A stretch of 8,341 bases of DNA, taken from the NCBI GenBank assembly GCA_025937035.1, contig JAICSG010000140.1, positions 1 to 8,341 on the forward strand. Direction: 5' to 3'. This DNA comes from Thermoanaerobaculia bacterium (GTDB taxonomy: Bacteria > Acidobacteriota > Thermoanaerobaculia > Multivoradales > UBA5704). Under the pieces are notes generated by a model, which had not been told where the DNA came from, ran no database searches, and saw nothing but the letters and a program-made list of their open reading frames with translations. Positions 6,060 to 8,341 of this stretch are shown here, piece by piece; position 1 is the first letter of the stretch, and every line of letters starts with the position of its first letter. Position numbers and translations under genes: made by a program.

Positions 6060-7657
6060 GGCTCCCTCCCGCTCAGAGCGCGCAGCAGGAAGACGCCCAG
6101 GGCTCCCAGCAGCACGGCGGCGATCCGCTCGGCCCACGGCCCGAGGATCCCCGCCAGATGGTGGGCGATCAGGATCACGGCGACCATCGCCAGCACCGCG
6201 GCGAGCGCGGCGGTCGAGGAGTCCCGGCGCCGGCGCTCCGAAGGGGGCTCGACCATCTCCAGCTTGATGCTCGCCCGCCCCTCCGCGGCCAGGGTGAGCA
6301 GCTCGTTGAGCCGCTGCGGCATGGCCATCATGGCCGCCGCGTAGGTGCCCAGGGCCTGCTTCATCGCGTCGCCGTCGAGCATGCGGGCGACGTCGCCCAG
6401 GCCGTTGGCGAAGCGCGTCGCCTCCAGGCCCTCCCGCAGCGCGTCGCGGCCGGGAGCCAGGCGCCGCGCCGCCGCCGCGAGCCGCGTCAGGCCGCGGTAG
6501 AACAGGACCAGAGGAGGCCGCGGCCGGTAGCCCATCGCCGTGGCGCAGCGCCAGTGCAGGAAGAGGTAGCCCGCGAGGTCATCCCTGGCGGCCCAACCGC
6601 CGTCCCGGAACGGCACCAGCTGCCGCAGCCTTTCCGGGAGCCCATGCCCGTCGGCGGGCCCGCCATCCATCTCCCGGACCAGGGCGGCGCAGGCCCGCTC
6701 GGGGTCGTGCGCGGCGGCGGCCAGGAGGTACTCCCAGAGGCTCTCCCGCGTCATCGGCGGCACGGACCCGAAGGTCCCGCCGGTCCAGGCCATGCGGTCG
6801 CCGGGGAGCACCCGCACGTCACCCACCTCCAGCTCGACGGGAAACGCGCGGCCGAAACAGGCCTGGCGCAGCCAGACCTGGCAGAGCCGCACCGCCAGAT
6901 CCGCGGACCACGGACCGCCGGACGCGCCGGCGCCGGCGGGGAAGAACGTCTCCAGCGCCGCCCCCGGCAGCTCCTCGCGGGTCATCACCACCGGCGTGGA
7001 GAGGGCGGGCAGCACCCGCGGCACGGCCAGGGTCAGGCCCGAGGAGGCTCCGTCCTGCCGCATGGCGGCCAGGGCGGCGGCCTGCCCTCCGAGGTCGGTG
7101 GCGGCGGCCGTCGCCGCCGCGAAGTCGTCCACCGCGGCGGCGAGCCAGGAGCCGGAGCCGGCCCCGGCCAGCGGCGCGAGCGCCGGCCCGAGGAGGGGCA
7201 GCAGGTCGAGGTCGCGGTCCAGCTCCACCGCCAGCTCCGGACGCACGAAGCGCACCGCCACCGGCTCGCCGCCGGCGAGGCGGGCCCGGTGCTCCTGCCA
7301 GACGAGAGTGGCGGTGGCCGCCGGATCGAAGGCGGCGTAGAGCTGCTCGGGAGGTTGTCCGAGCGCCAGCAGGAGGAGCTCGCGCACGCTCTCCAGGGGC
7401 AGCGGGGAGCGCTGATCGGGCAGCGTGGCCAGGATCAGACACTCGCTCTCCGGCAGGAGGTCGGCGCGCGACGAGAGATAGCGGCCGAAGGCCGTGAACA
7501 CGGGCCCCAGCTCGATCAGCGCGGCGCGCAGCCGGAGGCCGGGAGACTCCTCGGCCGGCTGGGGGAAGCGCTTGGCGGAGCCCAGGCCCAGCGCGGCCAG
7601 GTGCCGCGCCACCTCGTCGCGGCGTTCTCGGGTGCGTCCTCGGACCGGTCTCGTCAT
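6056..7657 (-). CDS. ABC1/ADCK/UbiB-family protein, predicted pseudokinase with C-terminal membrane hairpin (533 aa)
   Basis: Fold recognised from motif order. LGPVFTAFGRYLSSRADLLP (50-69 region) matches the family's LGPTF-KLGQ-LSTRPDLLP signature, EPVAVRFVRP (131-140) matches the VAVKVQRP strand, PALSTPVVMTREELPG (217-232) matches the hinge with its xEyxxG, and VLPGDRMAWTGGTFG (283-297) matches the end of the catalytic loop and DFG segment. The key residues are changed: KxGQ reads AFGR (56-59), the ATP-binding Lys of VAVK is Arg136, the HADxHPGN loop reads PVELEVGD (273-280), and DFG reads GGT (293-295). Residues about 482-503 and 508-527 are two membrane helices, as in UbiB. Family members act on or regulate isoprenoid quinone and other lipid pathways; this one is predicted to be catalytically dead. 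ATG 7657-7655 has GAGGA about six bases upstream. The stop overlaps the next GTG as GTGA. Confidence 0.85.
   Translation of the reverse strand: MTRPVRGRTRERRDEVARHLAALGLGSAKRFPQPAEESPGLRLRAALIELGPVFTAFGRYLSSRADLLPESECLILATLPDQRSPLPLESVRELLLLALGQPPEQLYAAFDPAATATLVWQEHRARLAGGEPVAVRFVRPELAVELDRDLDLLPLLGPALAPLAGAGSGSWLAAAVDDFAAATAAATDLGGQAAALAAMRQDGASSGLTLAVPRVLPALSTPVVMTREELPGAALETFFPAGAGASGGPWSADLAVRLCQVWLRQACFGRAFPVELEVGDVRVLPGDRMAWTGGTFGSVPPMTRESLWEYLLAAAAHDPERACAALVREMDGGPADGHGLPERLRQLVPFRDGGWAARDDLAGYLFLHWRCATAMGYRPRPPLVLFYRGLTRLAAAARRLAPGRDALREGLEATRFANGLGDVARMLDGDAMKQALGTYAAAMMAMPQRLNELLTLAAEGRASIKLEMVEPPSERRRRDSSTAALAAVLAMVAVILIAHHLAGILGPWAERIAAVLLGALGVFLLRALSGREP
6065..6070 (-). promoter_or_regulatory. 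Ribosome binding site for the GTG start at 6059
   Basis: On the minus strand this reads GGGAGG, five bases before GTG 6059-6057, inside the last codons of the pseudokinase gene. Together with the GTGA overlap it supports translation of the 241-aa reading frame from this point. Confidence 0.6.
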
Positions 7658-7693
7658 CGCGTTCCTCGCTCGTGGTCTCCGTTCATCGTCCGC

Positions 7694-8095
7694 TCACCGC
7701 GCCGGCGGCATCGGTCCCCATCCGCAGGGCTGGCCGCAGCCGGAGCCGCCCGCGGCGGGCTCGCCGCCAGGGATCAGGCTGCGCAGCGCCGTCGTGGACT
7801 GCCGCGCCAGGTCGGACGACAGGGCGACGAACCGGTTGGGGTCCAGGGCCTCCAGGGTCATCACCCCGAAGGCGAGGTCGATGGCGCTGCTCTGCACCCG
7901 GGCGCCGGCCTCGAAGGCGTTGCGGAGGGTGGCTCCGAGCTGCCCCTCGGCGACCCGCGTCACCCTGCCCAGACCGGGAGCCGGGGAGCCCTGGCCGGCG
8001 CCCAGCGGGCCGCGTACGAATTCGAGCGCCTGCTGGACGCCGAGCAGCGACAGCGCCCAGGAGAAGCTGCTGAAGGACCGGGCGAGATCTCTCAT
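7694..8095 (-). CDS. Small helical protein A, MRD-FSxxWAxSL family (133 aa)
   Basis: Begins MRDLARSFSSFSWALSLLG, the same start as protein B at the left edge. Residues 8-30 form a hydrophobic/amphipathic helix, about 45-80 (RVAEGQLGATLRNAFEAG, then SSAIDLAFGVMTLEAL) a second helical stretch, and about 84-108 a third. The tail from 109 is Gly/Pro rich with two cysteines and ends CGQPCGWGPMPPAR. There is no signal peptide with a cleavage site and no enzyme motif. ATG 8095-8093 has AAGGAG nine bases upstream; the stop is 36 bases before the pseudokinase ATG. Two copies flanking the operon's membrane and lipid-enzyme genes suggest a structural or targeting role. A phasin-like coat of a hydrophobic inclusion is one possibility; a small scaffold of a membrane patch is another. 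Family not named. Confidence 0.85.
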   Translation of the reverse strand: MRDLARSFSSFSWALSLLGVQQALEFVRGPLGAGQGSPAPGLGRVTRVAEGQLGATLRNAFEAGARVQSSAIDLAFGVMTLEALDPNRFVALSSDLARQSTTALRSLIPGGEPAAGGSGCGQPCGWGPMPPAR

Positions 8096-8122
8096 CCTGA
8101 CTGTCTCCTTGTTCCAGGCCGT

Positions 8123-8341
8123 TCAGGCCAGCCGCCGCAGAATCGGCAGCAGCAGGCCGAGCCCGGCTGCGATCAGCGCGGCCTCGGCGGTGAAGAGGTT
8201 CAGACCGAAGGCCACCGGCTCGCCGGTGAGCTCCATGAGGACCGCCAGGGAGAGGACCATGAGCGAAAGGCTCATGGCCCGGGAACGCATCGCGGCCCGC
8301 CGATCGTCGCCGCCCAGATCGGCCCGCACCGCCAGCTCGCC
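8123..8341 (-). CDS. C-terminal end of a two-helix membrane protein, possibly an ABC1/UbiB-family protein (5' end beyond window)
   Basis: The frame is open from the right edge to TGA 8125-8123, giving 72 residues. The first reads GELAVRADLGGDDRRAAMRS, followed by two membrane helices (about 24-46, MSLSLMVLSLAVLMEL onward, and about 50-66, ALIAAGLGLLLPIL) and a basic end RRLA. A GTG lies at 8329, but in-frame coding sequence continues past it to the edge, so the gene is treated as partial. The layout, an alternating GELAVRADL strand, then an Arg-rich linker, then a helix hairpin ending in a basic residue pair, matches the C-terminus of the pseudokinase in this operon (GRASIKLEM, ERRRRD, two helices, LLRAL). 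This suggests a second ABC1-family protein, whose catalytic part lies outside the window. The stop is 27 bases before small helical protein A. Confidence 0.7.
   Translation of the reverse strand, partial: GELAVRADLGGDDRRAAMRSRAMSLSLMVLSLAVLMELTGEPVAFGLNLFTAEAALIAAGLGLLLPILRRLA

Noticed and set aside
6060..6137. Extension of the 241-aa frame to an ATG at 6137
   Set aside because: The extra residues are Arg-rich and overlap the membrane-helix codons of the pseudokinase; the GTG at 6059 has a ribosome site and the operon's typical 4-base overlap.
1..8341. Mobile element, CRISPR array, tRNA or rRNA
   Set aside because: No transposase or integrase motif, inverted terminal repeat, regularly spaced repeat or recognisable RNA gene was seen on either strand.

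Overview
The window is a dense, very GC-rich stretch (coding strand strongly G/C at third codon positions) in which every supported gene lies on the minus strand, so transcription runs from the right edge to the left edge. High GC, clear Shine-Dalgarno sequences and GTG starts point to a bacterium with a high-GC genome. I cannot place it further from sequence alone; a myxobacterial-, acidobacterial- or gemmatimonad-like source would fit, but that is a guess.

Layout in transcription order (right to left): (1) the C-terminal end of a protein with a two-helix membrane hairpin, cut by the right edge, probably the tail of an ABC1/UbiB-family protein; (2) a 133-aa small helical protein with a Gly/Pro/Trp tail; (3) a 533-aa ABC1/ADCK/UbiB-family protein in which the recognisable catalytic motifs are degenerate (a predicted pseudokinase) and which ends in two membrane helices; (4) a 241-aa reading frame that joins a small amphipathic helix and Pro-rich linker to a 134-aa Cys/His-tailed domain, with a strong internal start between them; (5) a 422-aa protein with a C-terminal motif like those of allene oxide cyclase/dirigent barrels; (6) a 415-aa aromatic-rich protein I do not recognise; (7) and (8) two tandem patatin-family lipid hydrolases with intact Ser-Asp dyads; (9) a second small helical protein, paralogous to number 2, cut by the left edge.

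Genes are packed as one operon: four junctions are 4-base ATGA/GTGA overlaps and the other four gaps are 22-36 bases. No promoter, terminator, RNA gene, mobile element or CRISPR array is visible, and no gene-free stretch exceeds about 40 bases. The promoter must lie beyond the right edge.

Working hypothesis (inference): the operon builds or remodels a membrane- or lipid-associated compartment. The patatins would act on acyl esters, the ABC1 proteins would sit in the membrane and handle or sense an isoprenoid/lipid, the small helical proteins would coat or tether to a hydrophobic surface, and the barrel-like and unknown proteins would bind a ligand. No known named system that I can recall has this gene set.
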